A stretch of 64,000 nucleotides of DNA from Nonomuraea maritima (GTDB taxonomy: Bacteria > Actinomycetota > Actinomycetes > Streptosporangiales > Streptosporangiaceae): the NCBI RefSeq assembly GCF_900100395.1, contig NZ_FNFB01000005.1, positions 186,001-250,000 of the forward strand. The letters run 5' to 3'. The translations under genes and the position numbers were made by a program. The notes beneath the pieces were generated by a model, which saw only the letters and a program-made list of their open reading frames with translations, was not told where the DNA came from and did not search any database. This document shows positions 36,302 to 45,334 of the stretch, piece after piece. The first letter of the stretch is position 1. Every line of letters starts with the position of its first letter.

Positions 36302-37354
36302 GTGAACCTCGACGAGTTGCTCAAGGAGTATTCCGAGCTGGAGACGCAGCTCGCCGATCCCGCCGTGCATGCCGACCAGAGCAAGGCCCGCACCCTCGGC
36401 CGGCGTTACTCGCAGCTCACGCCGATCGTCACGACGTACCGCGAGTTCGAGTCGGTGCGCGACGACCTGGTGGCGGCCAAGGAACTGGCGGGCGAGGACG
36501 AAGCCTTCGCCGCCGAGGCGGCCGAGCTCGAACAGCGCATCCCGCAGCTGGAGGACAAGCTCCGGCATCTGCTCATCCCGCGCGATCCCAACGATGACAA
36601 GGACATCATCATGGAGATCAAGGCGGGCGAGGGCGGCGAGGAGTCCGCGCTCTTCGCGGGCGACCTGCTGCGGATGTACCTCCGCTACGCCGAGCGCCTC
36701 GGCTGGAAGACCGAGATCATCGACAGCCAGCCGTCCGACCTCGGCGGGTACAAGGACGTCACGGTCGGCATCCGGGCCAAGGGCGACGAGGGCGTGTGGT
36801 CCAGGCTCAAGTACGAAGGCGGCGTCCACCGCGTGCAGCGGGTGCCCGTCACCGAGTCGCAGGGCCGCATCCACACCAGCGCCGCGGGTGTGCTCGTCTA
36901 CCCGGAGGCCGAGGAGGTCGACGTCCAGATCGACCCCAACGACCTGCGCGTCGACGTCTACCGCTCCAGCGGCCCCGGCGGTCAGAGCGTCAACACGACC
37001 GACTCCGCGGTCCGCATCACCCACCTGCCCACGGGTGTCGTCGTCTCGTGCCAGAACGAGAAGAGTCAGCTGCAGAACAAGGAGTCGGCGCTGCGCATCC
37101 TGCGCGCCCGGCTGCTGGCCATCGCCCAGGAGGAGGCCGACGCGGCGGCCCAGGCCGAACGCAAGTCGCAGGTCCGCACCGTCGACCGCTCCGAGCGGGT
37201 GCGCACGTACAACTTCCCGGAAAACCGTATCTCCGACCACCGCGTCGGCTTCAAGGCGTATAACCTCGACCAGGTGCTCGACGGCGAACTCCAGGCCGTC
37301 ACCCAGGCCCTCATCGACGCCGAAATGGCGGAGAAGCTCGCACAACACTCATGA
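36302..37354 (+). CDS. prfA: Peptide chain release factor 1
   Basis: RF1 reads UAA and UAG and triggers peptide release. The 350-residue protein has the codon-recognition motif PVT (in [10 protein letters not shown]) and the peptidyl-hydrolysis motif GGQ ([15 protein letters not shown]). Other normal segments are [10 protein letters not shown] and [16 protein letters not shown] 36302 follows AAAGGA. Its stop overlaps prmC by 4 bases (ATGA), and PrmC methylates the GGQ glutamine of this protein. Confidence 0.97.
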   Translation: MNLDELLKEYSELETQLADPAVHADQSKARTLGRRYSQLTPIVTTYREFESVRDDLVAAKELAGEDEAFAAEAAELEQRIPQLEDKLRHLLIPRDPNDDKDIIMEIKAGEGGEESALFAGDLLRMYLRYAERLGWKTEIIDSQPSDLGGYKDVTVGIRAKGDEGVWSRLKYEGGVHRVQRVPVTESQGRIHTSAAGVLVYPEAEEVDVQIDPNDLRVDVYRSSGPGGQSVNTTDSAVRITHLPTGVVVSCQNEKSQLQNKESALRILRARLLAIAQEEADAAAQAERKSQVRTVDRSERVRTYNFPENRISDHRVGFKAYNLDQVLDGELQAVTQALIDAEMAEKLAQHS

Positions 37355-38205
37355 CATTTCTGCTGGACGAGATCGCTCTCGCCACCGCTCGGCTGGCCGA
37401 GGCAGGTGTTCCTTCGCCGCGCACCGATGCGGAGGAGATAGCGGCATTCGTCCACGGCGTGCGGAGAAGTGAGCTCCACACGGTCAAGGACGCCGACTTC
37501 GACGCATTGTTCTGGGAGGGCATCTCCCGGCGGGCGGCCCGTGAGCCACTGCAGCACATCACCGGCCACGCGTACTTCCGCTATCTGGAGCTCGCGGTCG
37601 GGCCAGGTGTGTTCGTGCCGCGGCCCGAGACCGAGGTGATGGCGGGCTGGGCGATCGAGACGCTGCGCGCGATGGACGTCACCGCCCCGATCGTCGTCGA
37701 CCTCGGCACCGGCTCAGGCGCCATCGCGCTGTCGATCGCCCAGGAGGTGGCGCTGGCCGAGGTGCACGCCATCGAGGTCGACCCGGCGGCGTACACGTGG
37801 GCCAAGCGCAACATCACCGAGCTGGGTCAGGGCCGTACCCACCTGCACCCGGAAGACCTCGCCGAGGCGCTGCCCGAGCTCAACGGCAAGGTCGACCTGG
37901 TCATCTCCAACCCGCCCTACATCCCGCCGGGCGCGATCCCGCGCGATCCCGAGGTGCGCGACTACGACCCGACCAGAGCGCTGTACGGCTCCGGCGACGA
38001 CGGGCTCGGCGAGGTGCGCGCGGTCGAACGCACCGCCCGCCGGCTGCTGCGTCCCGGCGGCTGGGTCGCCGTCGAGCACGCCGACGAGCAGGGTAGAGCG
38101 GTCTACCTGACCTTCCCCGAGGACAACGGCTGGCGCGACGTGCGCCTGCGCCAGGACCTCACGCGAAGGGACCGCTTCGTCACCGCCCGTCTGGGCCAGG
38201 ACTAG
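37351..38205 (+). CDS. prmC: Release factor glutamine methyltransferase PrmC
   Basis: PrmC transfers a methyl group from SAM to the GGQ glutamine of RF1 and RF2. The 284-residue protein has the SAM motif [11 protein letters not shown] and the catalytic NPPY ([12 protein letters not shown]), plus the N-terminal RF-binding helical domain (about 1-75). It is translationally coupled to prfA. The next gene begins 9 bases after its stop. Confidence 0.96.
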   Translation: MTFLLDEIALATARLAEAGVPSPRTDAEEIAAFVHGVRRSELHTVKDADFDALFWEGISRRAAREPLQHITGHAYFRYLELAVGPGVFVPRPETEVMAGWAIETLRAMDVTAPIVVDLGTGSGAIALSIAQEVALAEVHAIEVDPAAYTWAKRNITELGQGRTHLHPEDLAEALPELNGKVDLVISNPPYIPPGAIPRDPEVRDYDPTRALYGSGDDGLGEVRAVERTARRLLRPGGWVAVEHADEQGRAVYLTFPEDNGWRDVRLRQDLTRRDRFVTARLGQD

Positions 38206-38214
38206 GATGCACGC

Positions 38215-38862
38215 GTGGGAAGACGATTTGACTGCTCCGATGCCGCGCAACGCACCGCGGGCGTCCTGGAGGCCGCGGCCGCCGTACGCCGGGGCGAGCT
38301 CGTGGTGCTTCCGACCGACACCGTCTACGGCATCGGCGCCGACGCGTTCACGCCGGCGGCCGTGACCGGGTTGCTCGAGGCCAAGGGCCGGGGCCGTGAC
38401 ATGCCGCCGCCCGTGCTCGTGGGCACCGTCCGCGCCGCGACGGCGCTGGTCGACGACCTCGGGCCGTACGGGCAGGACCTCGTCGACGCGTTCTGGCCCG
38501 GGCCGCTCACGCTGGTCTGCAAGGCCAACCGGGCGCTGTCGTGGGACCTGGGCGACACCAAGGGCACCGTGGCCATCCGCATGCCGCTCCACCCGGTGGC
38601 GCTCGACCTGCTCAAGGAGACCGGTCCGATGGCCGTCTCCAGCGCCAACCGTTCCGGCAGGCCGGCCGCCACGACCGTCGACGAGGCCGAGGAGCAGCTC
38701 GGCGACTCCGTCGAGGTCTACCTCGACGGTGGCAAGACCGATGACAACACGCCGTCCACCATTCTCGACCTCACCACGGCCGTGCCGCGCCTGCTGCGCC
38801 GGGGGGCCATCCCGGTGGAGAAGCTGCGCGGCATCATCGGCTACGTCGCCACCGACGACTGA
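38215..38862 (+). CDS. Threonylcarbamoyl-AMP synthase (Sua5/YrdC/YwlC family)
   Basis: This enzyme makes threonylcarbamoyl-AMP from threonine, bicarbonate and ATP for the tRNA t6A37 modification. The 215-residue protein is of the YrdC-domain-only length. Motifs: LPTDTVYGIGADAF, the KxR-type KGRGRDMPPPVLV, FWPGPLTLV and SSANRSG. GTG 38215 lies 9 bases after prmC, so prfA-prmC-sua5 form an operon, the usual arrangement. Confidence 0.94.
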   Translation: MGRRFDCSDAAQRTAGVLEAAAAVRRGELVVLPTDTVYGIGADAFTPAAVTGLLEAKGRGRDMPPPVLVGTVRAATALVDDLGPYGQDLVDAFWPGPLTLVCKANRALSWDLGDTKGTVAIRMPLHPVALDLLKETGPMAVSSANRSGRPAATTVDEAEEQLGDSVEVYLDGGKTDDNTPSTILDLTTAVPRLLRRGAIPVEKLRGIIGYVATDD

Positions 38863-38950
38863 CGTATACCGGCTGCTTATTCCGGCCGCCATCGCCCGCG
38901 GGCCCTGACTACGGTGAGGCCCGGAGCGGCGAGACGTCCGGGAGTGGCCC

Positions 38951-41500
38951 ATGGGCAAGTTCGACGGCATGGATCCGCAGTTGGTCCGCGACTTGCTGGC
39001 TGAGGTGAAGCACGCGGCGGCGCAGATGCGCGGGGCCGAGGAGCGTGTGCGGGCCGCCATGAACCGTGCCGGGGTGTCCGTACCGGCGGCTCATCGTCCG
39101 GCCCAGATCGCCGACGACGCCGACCGGATGGTCAAGGACGTCAACGCGCGTCTCGCCGTACTGGAGAAGCGCGAGGAGCGTCAGAAGAACGGCGCAGGCG
39201 GCCCCGACCGCCTGAAGCCCGACGACAGCTCCGCGAAGGGATCGGACGACAAGCCCCGCGACGACGCCCGGAGAGAGCCGGGCGCCAAGCCCGACCCCGA
39301 CACGGGGAAGGGCTCCAGCAGCAGTCCCGAAACCGACGCAAAGCCTGGGAAACCCGACGGCGGCGCGGGCGCCGAGGGGAAACGAGACACCGGTACGGGG
39401 GCTGACAAGTCCAACGGTGGTACGGGTGGGAAGCCCGACGGCGGTGCGGGCACCGGTGGGAAGCCTGACGCCGGCACTGGGGCCGGGAAGCCCGAGGGTG
39501 GTACGGGTGCCGAGGGTAAGCCTGACGCCGGCACTGGGGCTGGAAAGCCCGAGGGCGGTGCGGGTGCCGAGGGTAAGCCTGACGCCGGCACTGGGGCCAG
39601 CAGGCCCGAGGGCGGTTCTGGTGCCGAGGGGAAACCTGGCGTCGGGGAGAGGCCGGATGCCGACAGCGGCTCGGGAGTGCGGGGAGCGGGCTCCGATGGA
39701 GCCGCCTGTGACGACGGTGAGCGTGCTGGTGCGGGCAGGGGCGCCGGGCCTGGGCAGGACGCGGGGCCCCGGCAGGACGGCGGGACCGGTGGCAGGCCCG
39801 CTGACCCCTCCGGCGACCGACCCACCGACCGGCCTACGGGCGAAGGAGCCGGTGCCGCACCCGATCGAGGTGCAGAGGGGTGCGACGGCAAACCCGACGC
39901 CCCAACCGGAACCGGAACCGACGGCAGGGCCGGTGCGCCGGGCGGAACGGGTACGGACCGCGGTGCCGAGATGCCAGGTGGAAGCGGAGCCGGTGGCAAC
40001 GTCGGTGCACCTGGCGGGGCAGATGTGCCCGGCGCGAGCGGGGCTGACGGCAACGCCGGTGCCCCACAGGGAGGCGGGGCCGACGGGAGGACCGAACCTC
40101 CTGCCGTCGGAGGGAACTCGCCGGCCGCCGCTGGGGCCGATGGCGTGGGCAAGCCTCAGGTGGTCGAGGTCGACGGGGTCAAAGTCCTGCAGATCCCGCT
40201 GGACCCGCCGACGGCCGAACAGATCGAGGACCTGCTCGAGAACGCCGACGATGTACGACCGGCGGAGATGCCGCACGTCGCCGCCGACACCGTCGCCGAT
40301 TCGACCGCACGCGGCGGAGACGCCGGCGCGGCCGGGGCGGCGGACGCGGGCGGCGCCTCGAACGTCGGCGCGTGGGCCAAGGACGGCAACGAGGTGGTCT
40401 CCGCCGAGGCCCGCCTGCCCGACCTGGACGCCATCGGCACGGTGATCGACAACCACCGGGACATCCCGCCGCAGAACATGCCGAGCGTGGACGTTCCGGC
40501 CGGTGAGTACGGCAGGGGCGAGTGGGCCGAGAGCGACATCCGTCCAGATGGCCGCGTAGGTTCCATCGACCCCAGCGGCCCCGGCGCAGCCGGCTCCACC
40601 CTCCCACCGCCGGACACGAACGCTCCCGGCAATTCCGCTGGCGACATGCCGCTCCCCAACCCCCCGGCAGACGGCGACTGCGCCCCCACCTCTCCGGACG
40701 CCGGGCGAACGCCCCCACCAGCGGACGATGCCGACCGCGGCACCGGCGGCCAGGCTCCGGGCGGACGGGAACCCGGCGACCAGGGCGGACCGGGCGAGGA
40801 CAGAGGCAACCACGGCACGGGCGCGCGCGACGACGGTGCTCGGACGGGCGGCGGAGGTGATGACGCTCAGGGCGCGGGTGCTCGCGACGACGGTGTTCGG
40901 GGTGCGGGTGACGGTGCTCAGGGTTCGGGGGTTCGGGACGACGGTGTTCGGGGTGCGGGTGATCGGGGCGCTGGTGCGGGTGGTCCAGGGTCGGAAGGCG
41001 ATGATCGCGGGCGTGGGGCTGACAGCGGTCAGCAGGGGCGGCCGGTCACGGTTCCGCCGACGAATCCCGGGTCTGAGACGCCCGCTGGGACGGTGCCGGA
41101 TGGCGGTGCGGCGGGCAGGACGCCCGGTGACGTCCCCGGCGTCGGACGGGAAGGCGTGCCCCCCGAGGGCGGGGAAGGCGCGGGCGACTCCCGTACGGGC
41201 TACGGGCGACCCGGCTCCGTCGATGGCGACATGGGGCGGGGCGCGCCGGATGGCGGCGGTGGCGCTGGGTACGTGCCGCCGGCGGGAGGTGGAGGGGTGG
41301 TGTCCGTCGAGGTCGGGGCGCCGGACATGGAGGCGATCCGGTCCATGGTCGAGAACCACCGTGACGTCCAGCCCATGGAGATGCCGTCCGTGCGGGTGCC
41401 GCCCGGTGAGTACGGCACCGGCCCATGGGCGCCCGAGGATGTGAGACCGGACGGGCCGACCGGTGCGATCGACCCCAGCGCGCCGGAGAGAAAGGCTTGA
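38951..41500 (+). CDS. Large Gly/Asp-rich disordered protein with WXG100-like N-terminus and duplicated tail module
   Basis: I do not recognise this 849-residue protein. Residues about 1-80 are helical (DPQLVRDLLAEVKHAAAQM, then MVKDVNARLAVLEKREER) and resemble the N-terminal helical pair of WXG100/ESX-type proteins, though without a clear WxG. A very long Gly/Asp/Pro/Thr-rich region follows, with three 57-bp repeats (39461-39631). Two related modules of about 65 residues occur at about 481-545 and 783-849. Both contain a 'NHRD' helix, then MPSV.VP.GEYG.G.W and RPDG..G.IDPS. A shorter relative is at about 403-445. There is no signal peptide. The neighbour at 41667 is a small helical W-containing protein. 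ATG 38951 has GGGAGTGG upstream. Confidence 0.7.
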   Translation: MGKFDGMDPQLVRDLLAEVKHAAAQMRGAEERVRAAMNRAGVSVPAAHRPAQIADDADRMVKDVNARLAVLEKREERQKNGAGGPDRLKPDDSSAKGSDDKPRDDARREPGAKPDPDTGKGSSSSPETDAKPGKPDGGAGAEGKRDTGTGADKSNGGTGGKPDGGAGTGGKPDAGTGAGKPEGGTGAEGKPDAGTGAGKPEGGAGAEGKPDAGTGASRPEGGSGAEGKPGVGERPDADSGSGVRGAGSDGAACDDGERAGAGRGAGPGQDAGPRQDGGTGGRPADPSGDRPTDRPTGEGAGAAPDRGAEGCDGKPDAPTGTGTDGRAGAPGGTGTDRGAEMPGGSGAGGNVGAPGGADVPGASGADGNAGAPQGGGADGRTEPPAVGGNSPAAAGADGVGKPQVVEVDGVKVLQIPLDPPTAEQIEDLLENADDVRPAEMPHVAADTVADSTARGGDAGAAGAADAGGASNVGAWAKDGNEVVSAEARLPDLDAIGTVIDNHRDIPPQNMPSVDVPAGEYGRGEWAESDIRPDGRVGSIDPSGPGAAGSTLPPPDTNAPGNSAGDMPLPNPPADGDCAPTSPDAGRTPPPADDADRGTGGQAPGGREPGDQGGPGEDRGNHGTGARDDGARTGGGGDDAQGAGARDDGVRGAGDGAQGSGVRDDGVRGAGDRGAGAGGPGSEGDDRGRGADSGQQGRPVTVPPTNPGSETPAGTVPDGGAAGRTPGDVPGVGREGVPPEGGEGAGDSRTGYGRPGSVDGDMGRGAPDGGGGAGYVPPAGGGGVVSVEVGAPDMEAIRSMVENHRDVQPMEMPSVRVPPGEYGTGPWAPEDVRPDGPTGAIDPSAPERKA
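39461..39631 (+). repeat. Three 57-bp in-frame tandem repeats
   Basis: Units at 39461, 39518 and 39575 encode KPDAGTGAGKPEGGTGAEG-like 19-residue blocks in the disordered part of the gene at 38951. Partial, more diverged copies lie just before. Confidence 0.85.
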
Positions 41501-41504
41501 TCGC

Positions 41505-41566
41505 GTGGAGCCCGTAGGTGAGGGGAGCGCGCGTGGAGCCCGTACGTGAGGGGAGCGCGCGTGGAG
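41505..41566 (+). repeat. 28-bp direct repeat between the two unusual genes
   Basis: GTGGAGCCCGTA.GTGAGGGG-type units begin at 41505 and 41533, and a third GTGGAG starts at 41561. Both full copies end in AGCGCGC. The repeat occupies the start of the 166-base gap before the gene at 41667. Confidence 0.8.
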
Positions 41567-41666
41567 ACTCGGGTGTCTCGGTGTCTTCGGGCGGCCGGGT
41601 GCGTGGCCGTGGGGCCCGGCGCGGGTTGGTGGGACGTAAAAGGGTTCTTGGGAGGGGGAGGGTTTG

Positions 41667-42041
41667 ATGTATGTCGATCCGCCGGCGCCGCGGGCGAGGG
41701 AGATGGGGGAGCAGCCGCCGATAGCGCCTGCCGGGCCCCTGGACGCCCCTCAGCGGGCCTGGCAGTTCAACCCGGACTACCAACGCCTGGTCGAGGCATG
41801 GAACGCTGTGATGCCCCATCTGGACACACTCAGCACCGCTCTCGACAAGGCGTACAGCCGGGCCAAGAGCCCGCAGACGTGGGACGCGCCCGTCGGGGAG
41901 CGGTACGTCGAGGACATCCGCGAGTGGCGCAACCGGCTCGACCGCTACCGCCACTCCGTGCTGACCGCGATCAGCGACGAGGCGGCCGACACCCCACGGT
42001 GGGTTCAAACCGCGGCCAACGCACCGCATGCCTTCCCGTGA
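41667..42041 (+). CDS. Small helical W-containing protein, possible WXG100-like partner
   Basis: The 124-residue product starts at ATG 41667 with GGGAGGGGGAG about 6 bases upstream. A Pro-rich N-terminus (about 1-30) is followed by two long helices: LVEAWNAVMPHLDTLSTALD and YVEDIREWRNRLDRYRHSVL, joined by SPQTWDAPVGER. The W between two helices is the layout of WXG100 and related ESX substrates, but the exact WxG is replaced by WDAP. No signal peptide. It lies between the disordered repeat protein and glyA. Function unknown; a complex with the upstream product is my inference. Confidence 0.65.
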   Translation: MYVDPPAPRAREMGEQPPIAPAGPLDAPQRAWQFNPDYQRLVEAWNAVMPHLDTLSTALDKAYSRAKSPQTWDAPVGERYVEDIREWRNRLDRYRHSVLTAISDEAADTPRWVQTAANAPHAFP

Positions 42042-42105
42042 CGGCAGAAATACCGGGCATCACCGTCTTATGGGGAAAACGGACACCAGGTCGTACAGTG
42101 ATGTC

Positions 42106-43371
42106 ATGGGTGCGAAGCCGCACTATGGGCCCGATTTCGGGCAGCTGCGCGAACGGGATCCGGAGATCGCGCAGATCCTGCTCGACGAGGTCGAGCGGGT
42201 GCGCGGCGGCATCCAGCTGATCGCGAGCGAGAACTTCACCTCGCCCGCCGTCCTGGCCGCGCTCGGCTCGACGCTCACCGACAAGTACGCCGAGGGCTAT
42301 CCCGGCAGGCGCTACTACGGCGGCTGCGAGGTCGTGGACCGGGCCGAGAGGCTGGCGGTGGAGCGGGCGCGCGAGCTGTTCGGGGCGCAGCACGCCAACG
42401 TCCAGCCGCACTCGGGGGCCTCGGCCAACCTCGCCGCGTACGCGGCCCTGCTGCAGCCCGGTGACACCATGCTGGCCATGGCGCTGCCGCACGGCGGCCA
42501 TCTCACCCACGGCTCCAAGGTGAACTTCTCGGGCAGGTGGTTCGACGTCGTGTCGTACGGCGTGCGGCGCGACACCGAGCTCGTCGACTACGACGAGGTG
42601 CGCGACCTGGCGTTGCGGCACCAGCCGAAGCTGATCGTGTGCGGGGCGACCGCGTACCCGAGGCTGCTCGACTACATGGCCTTCCGCGGCATCGCCGACG
42701 AGGTCGGGGCGTGGTTGCTGGCCGACGTGGCGCACCCGATCGGGTTGATGGCGGGCGGCGCGATCCCGTCGGCGGTGCCGTACGCGGACGTCGTGACGTT
42801 CACCACGCACAAGACGCTGCGCGGGCCGCGCGGCGGCGGGATCCTGTGCACCGAGGAGCTGGCCGGCCGGATCGACCGGGCGGTGTTCCCGTTCATCCAG
42901 GGAGGGCCGCTGATGAACGCGGTGGCGGCCAAGGCGGTGGCCTTCGGGGAGGCGATGCGGCCGGAGTTCGCCGAGTACGCCCGGCGCACGATCGCGAACG
43001 CGCGGGCGCTCACGGACGCGCTGGCCGTCGAGGGCATGCGGGCGGTCTCAGGAGGCACCGACACCCACCTCGCGCTGATCGACCTGCGCGCGACGGGGGT
43101 GTCGGGGGCCGAGGCCGAGCGCAGGTGCGCGGCGGCCGGGATCACACTGAACAGGAACGTTATTCCGTACGATCCGGAACCCGCCGCGACCACGTCGGGG
43201 ATCCGCGTGGGGACGCCGTGCGTGACCACGCAGGGCATGGGCCCGGAGGATCTCAAAGAGGTGGGAGCGCTGGTCAACAGGGCTGTGCGGCACCCGGAGA
43301 GCACCGGCGAGGTCAGGGAGGCGGTGGCGGCGCTTCTTGCCATCCATCGGCCATATCTCAGCGAATCTTAA
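42106..43371 (+). CDS. glyA: Serine hydroxymethyltransferase
   Basis: GlyA interconverts serine and glycine, feeding one-carbon units to tetrahydrofolate. From ATG 42106 the protein is 421 residues, the family norm. The substrate region is IQLIASENFTS, then EGYPGRRYYGG, and the PLP lysine is in TTHKTLRGPRGG (K236). Earlier starts at 42070 or 42028 would add an atypical N-terminus. TACAGT at 42093-42098 could be a -10 placing the transcript start almost at the ATG, so translation may be leaderless; no ribosome site is seen. Position before wecA and atp is conserved in actinomycetes. Confidence 0.93.
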   Translation: MGAKPHYGPDFGQLRERDPEIAQILLDEVERVRGGIQLIASENFTSPAVLAALGSTLTDKYAEGYPGRRYYGGCEVVDRAERLAVERARELFGAQHANVQPHSGASANLAAYAALLQPGDTMLAMALPHGGHLTHGSKVNFSGRWFDVVSYGVRRDTELVDYDEVRDLALRHQPKLIVCGATAYPRLLDYMAFRGIADEVGAWLLADVAHPIGLMAGGAIPSAVPYADVVTFTTHKTLRGPRGGGILCTEELAGRIDRAVFPFIQGGPLMNAVAAKAVAFGEAMRPEFAEYARRTIANARALTDALAVEGMRAVSGGTDTHLALIDLRATGVSGAEAERRCAAAGITLNRNVIPYDPEPAATTSGIRVGTPCVTTQGMGPEDLKEVGALVNRAVRHPESTGEVREAVAALLAIHRPYLSES

Positions 43372-43428
43372 GCGGGTCTGAGTCGTTTTCCGGTCACAGG
43401 TGGCCGAAGTATCCGGGAAACTAGGTCC

Positions 43429-44718
43429 GTGCGCGAATACCTCTTCATGGCGCTCATCTCCGCGGCGGTGACCTACCTGCTGGTCCCGCTGGTGCGCCGC
43501 TTCGCCATCCGCATCGGTGCCATGCCCGAGGTTCGCGCGCGCGACGTGCACACCACGCCCACGCCACGGCTGGGCGGTCTCGCGATGTACGGCGGGCTGG
43601 TGGTGGGCCTGCTGACGGCGTCCCAGCTCACCCACACCGGGGGAGCGCTGGCCGAGTCCGACACCAACGCGGTCACCGCGCTCATCGTCGCCGGGGCGCT
43701 CATCACGCTCACCGGCTTCCTCGACGACTGGTGGGGCATGGACGCCTTCATCAAGCTCGGCGGGCAGATCGCGGCGGCCGGTGTGCTGGTCTTCTTCAAC
43801 ATGCGGCTGCTCTACATCCCGCTGCCGAAGGACTGGGGCGGCTCCACCAGCCTCGACTACACCCTGAGCACCATCATCACCATCATGGTGGTGGTCGTGA
43901 CGATCAACGCGGTCAACTTCGTCGACGGGCTCGACGGGCTCGCGGCCGGCATCGTCTGCATCGCGGCCATGGCCACCTGGGCCTACTCGATCTTCCTGGC
44001 CCAGAGCATGAGTGTGGGCAACATCACCACGACGGCGGCCATCGCCGCCGTCCTCATCGGCACCTGCCTGGGGTTCCTGCCGCACAACTTCCATCCGGCG
44101 AAGATCTTCATGGGCGACACGGGCGCGATGCTCATCGGTCTCGTGCTGGCCTCCTCGATCGTGACGGTGACCCCGCTCGACCCGGCCGCCATCGACGAGA
44201 TGAACAAGGTGCCGGTGTTCCTGCCGCTGCTGCTGCCGGCGGCGGTGCTGGTCCTCCCGCTGATCGACCTGATCACCGCGGTGGTGCGGCGGACCTCGCT
44301 CGGTCTGTCGCCGTTCGCCCCCGACCGCGGTCACCTGCACCACCGGCTGCTCGACATCGGCCACTCGCACCGCCGTTCGGTGCTGATCATGTACGCGTGG
44401 GCGTTCCTGTTCGCCTTCAGCATGGTGCTGCTGGCCAGGGAAGGCGTGCCCGTGGTGCTGTTCCCGGTGGTCGTCGTGGTGGCGGTGACCGTGCTGGTGC
44501 TGCTGATGGCGGCACCGCGCTGGCGGGGCAGGGGCGGGGCGCGCCGGTCCTCCCGCGGCAACGAGCCCGACGACGACGGCCCGCCGACGGGGCCGATGCC
44601 GCCGATCCTTCCGGACGATCCGGTACGGTCACAGCATCCGCGCGACGACGGCCCGCCGACGGGACGCGCGACAGCAGAGGACAAAACGGCCATTCCGGTT
44701 TTCCCGACACGACCGTGA
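43429..44718 (+). CDS. Polyprenyl-phosphate GlcNAc-1-phosphate transferase (WecA/TagO family)
   Basis: This integral membrane enzyme of the MraY/WecA family moves a sugar-1-phosphate from a UDP-sugar to decaprenyl phosphate. That starts arabinogalactan-like, teichoic acid or other cell-wall polymers. The 429-residue protein has about ten or eleven membrane segments. Catalytic motifs are GFLDDWWG, NAVNFVDGLDGLAAG, HPAKIFMGDTGAM and the WecA-type histidine loop DRGHLHHRLLDIGHSH. A hydrophilic, Asp/Pro-rich tail of about 65 residues is added. GTG 43429. It lies 57 bases after glyA and ahead of the atp operon. Confidence 0.92.
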   Translation: MREYLFMALISAAVTYLLVPLVRRFAIRIGAMPEVRARDVHTTPTPRLGGLAMYGGLVVGLLTASQLTHTGGALAESDTNAVTALIVAGALITLTGFLDDWWGMDAFIKLGGQIAAAGVLVFFNMRLLYIPLPKDWGGSTSLDYTLSTIITIMVVVVTINAVNFVDGLDGLAAGIVCIAAMATWAYSIFLAQSMSVGNITTTAAIAAVLIGTCLGFLPHNFHPAKIFMGDTGAMLIGLVLASSIVTVTPLDPAAIDEMNKVPVFLPLLLPAAVLVLPLIDLITAVVRRTSLGLSPFAPDRGHLHHRLLDIGHSHRRSVLIMYAWAFLFAFSMVLLAREGVPVVLFPVVVVVAVTVLVLLMAAPRWRGRGGARRSSRGNEPDDDGPPTGPMPPILPDDPVRSQHPRDDGPPTGRATAEDKTAIPVFPTRP

Positions 44719-44761
44719 CCGCCGACTGGAAACGGCAGGTAAAAGCAGTCCTCTGAGAGCT

Positions 44762-44777
44762 TGTGATATCTTTCACG
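44762..44777. promoter_or_regulatory. Possible CRP-family (GlxR/Crp) binding site before the atp operon
   Basis: TGTGATATCTTTCACG matches the TGTGA-N6-TCACA consensus at all but the last base. It is 70-85 bases upstream of the first atp gene. In corynebacteria the CRP homologue GlxR regulates ATP synthase genes, so the position makes sense. Confidence 0.45.
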
Positions 44778-44846
44778 AGCAAGGACTCCAGGCCCCGGTT
44801 CTGGAGGTAGCAAACGCTCGCTTGACAACAGGGTGATGGAGCATCG

Positions 44847-45269
44847 ATGCAGGCCAACGACGTGCGCGTACTCAAGAGCGCCGCCATGCCGACCGCTGCG
44901 GCCGGCGTGATCACGTTGGTCGTGGCCGCACTGACGGCCGGTTTCGAGGGCGCGCTGGGCGCCGCCATCGGCGCCGTGCTCGTGGCCGTGTTCTTCAGCA
45001 TCAGCGTCGTCGTCGTCTCCTACGCGGCGCGTGTCTCCCCGCAGATGATGGCCATCGCCGCGATGCTGAGTTATCTCGTCAAGGTCATCGCCATCCTGGT
45101 CATGCTGAGCGCGTTCGGTCATTCGACCGCGTGGAATTCCCGTGCTTTCGCATGGGCGGTCGTCGTCTGCACGGTGGTGTGGACGGCCTTCGAGGTCCGC
45201 GCTTTCGTCAAGACCAAGATGCTTTATGTCGATCCCGAAGCCCGAGTACCTGGACAAGGTGACTCATGA
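44847..45269 (+). CDS. atpI: ATP synthase I-like membrane protein
   Basis: The 140-residue protein has four hydrophobic segments (about 17-33, 38-60, 67-89, 98-115) and a short charged tail. It occupies the AtpI position at the head of the atp operon. AtpI-type proteins help assemble the c-ring or supply magnesium. A TTGACA at 44822-44827 lies just before the start but has no well-placed -10. ATG 44847 lacks a strong ribosome site. Confidence 0.75.
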   Translation: MQANDVRVLKSAAMPTAAAGVITLVVAALTAGFEGALGAAIGAVLVAVFFSISVVVVSYAARVSPQMMAIAAMLSYLVKVIAILVMLSAFGHSTAWNSRAFAWAVVVCTVVWTAFEVRAFVKTKMLYVDPEARVPGQGDS

Positions 45270-45271
45270 GG

Positions 45272-45299
45272 CTGACATCCGGGCGGGGTCCGATATGAC
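45272..45299 (+). promoter_or_regulatory. Possible internal promoter for the atp operon
   Basis: CTGACA (45272-45277) and TATGAC (45294-45299) are separated by 16 bases in the gap between the two small membrane-protein genes. A transcript would begin ahead of the gene at 45335. Confidence 0.3.
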
Positions 45300-45334
45300 T
45301 AGTCCTCTGCTCGCCTGCTATCGTCGGCCCCGCG

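Noticed and set aside
38909..41359. An 816-codon open frame on the - strand opposite the disordered protein
   Set aside because: Its composition mirrors the repeats of the + strand frame. The + strand has the helical head, conserved tail modules, a ribosome site and a consistent start, so I prefer it. Codon statistics would settle this.
42028..42105. Longer N-terminus for glyA from 42028 or 42070
   Set aside because: The added residues are not like other SHMT N-termini and have no better ribosome site; ATG 42106 gives the normal length.
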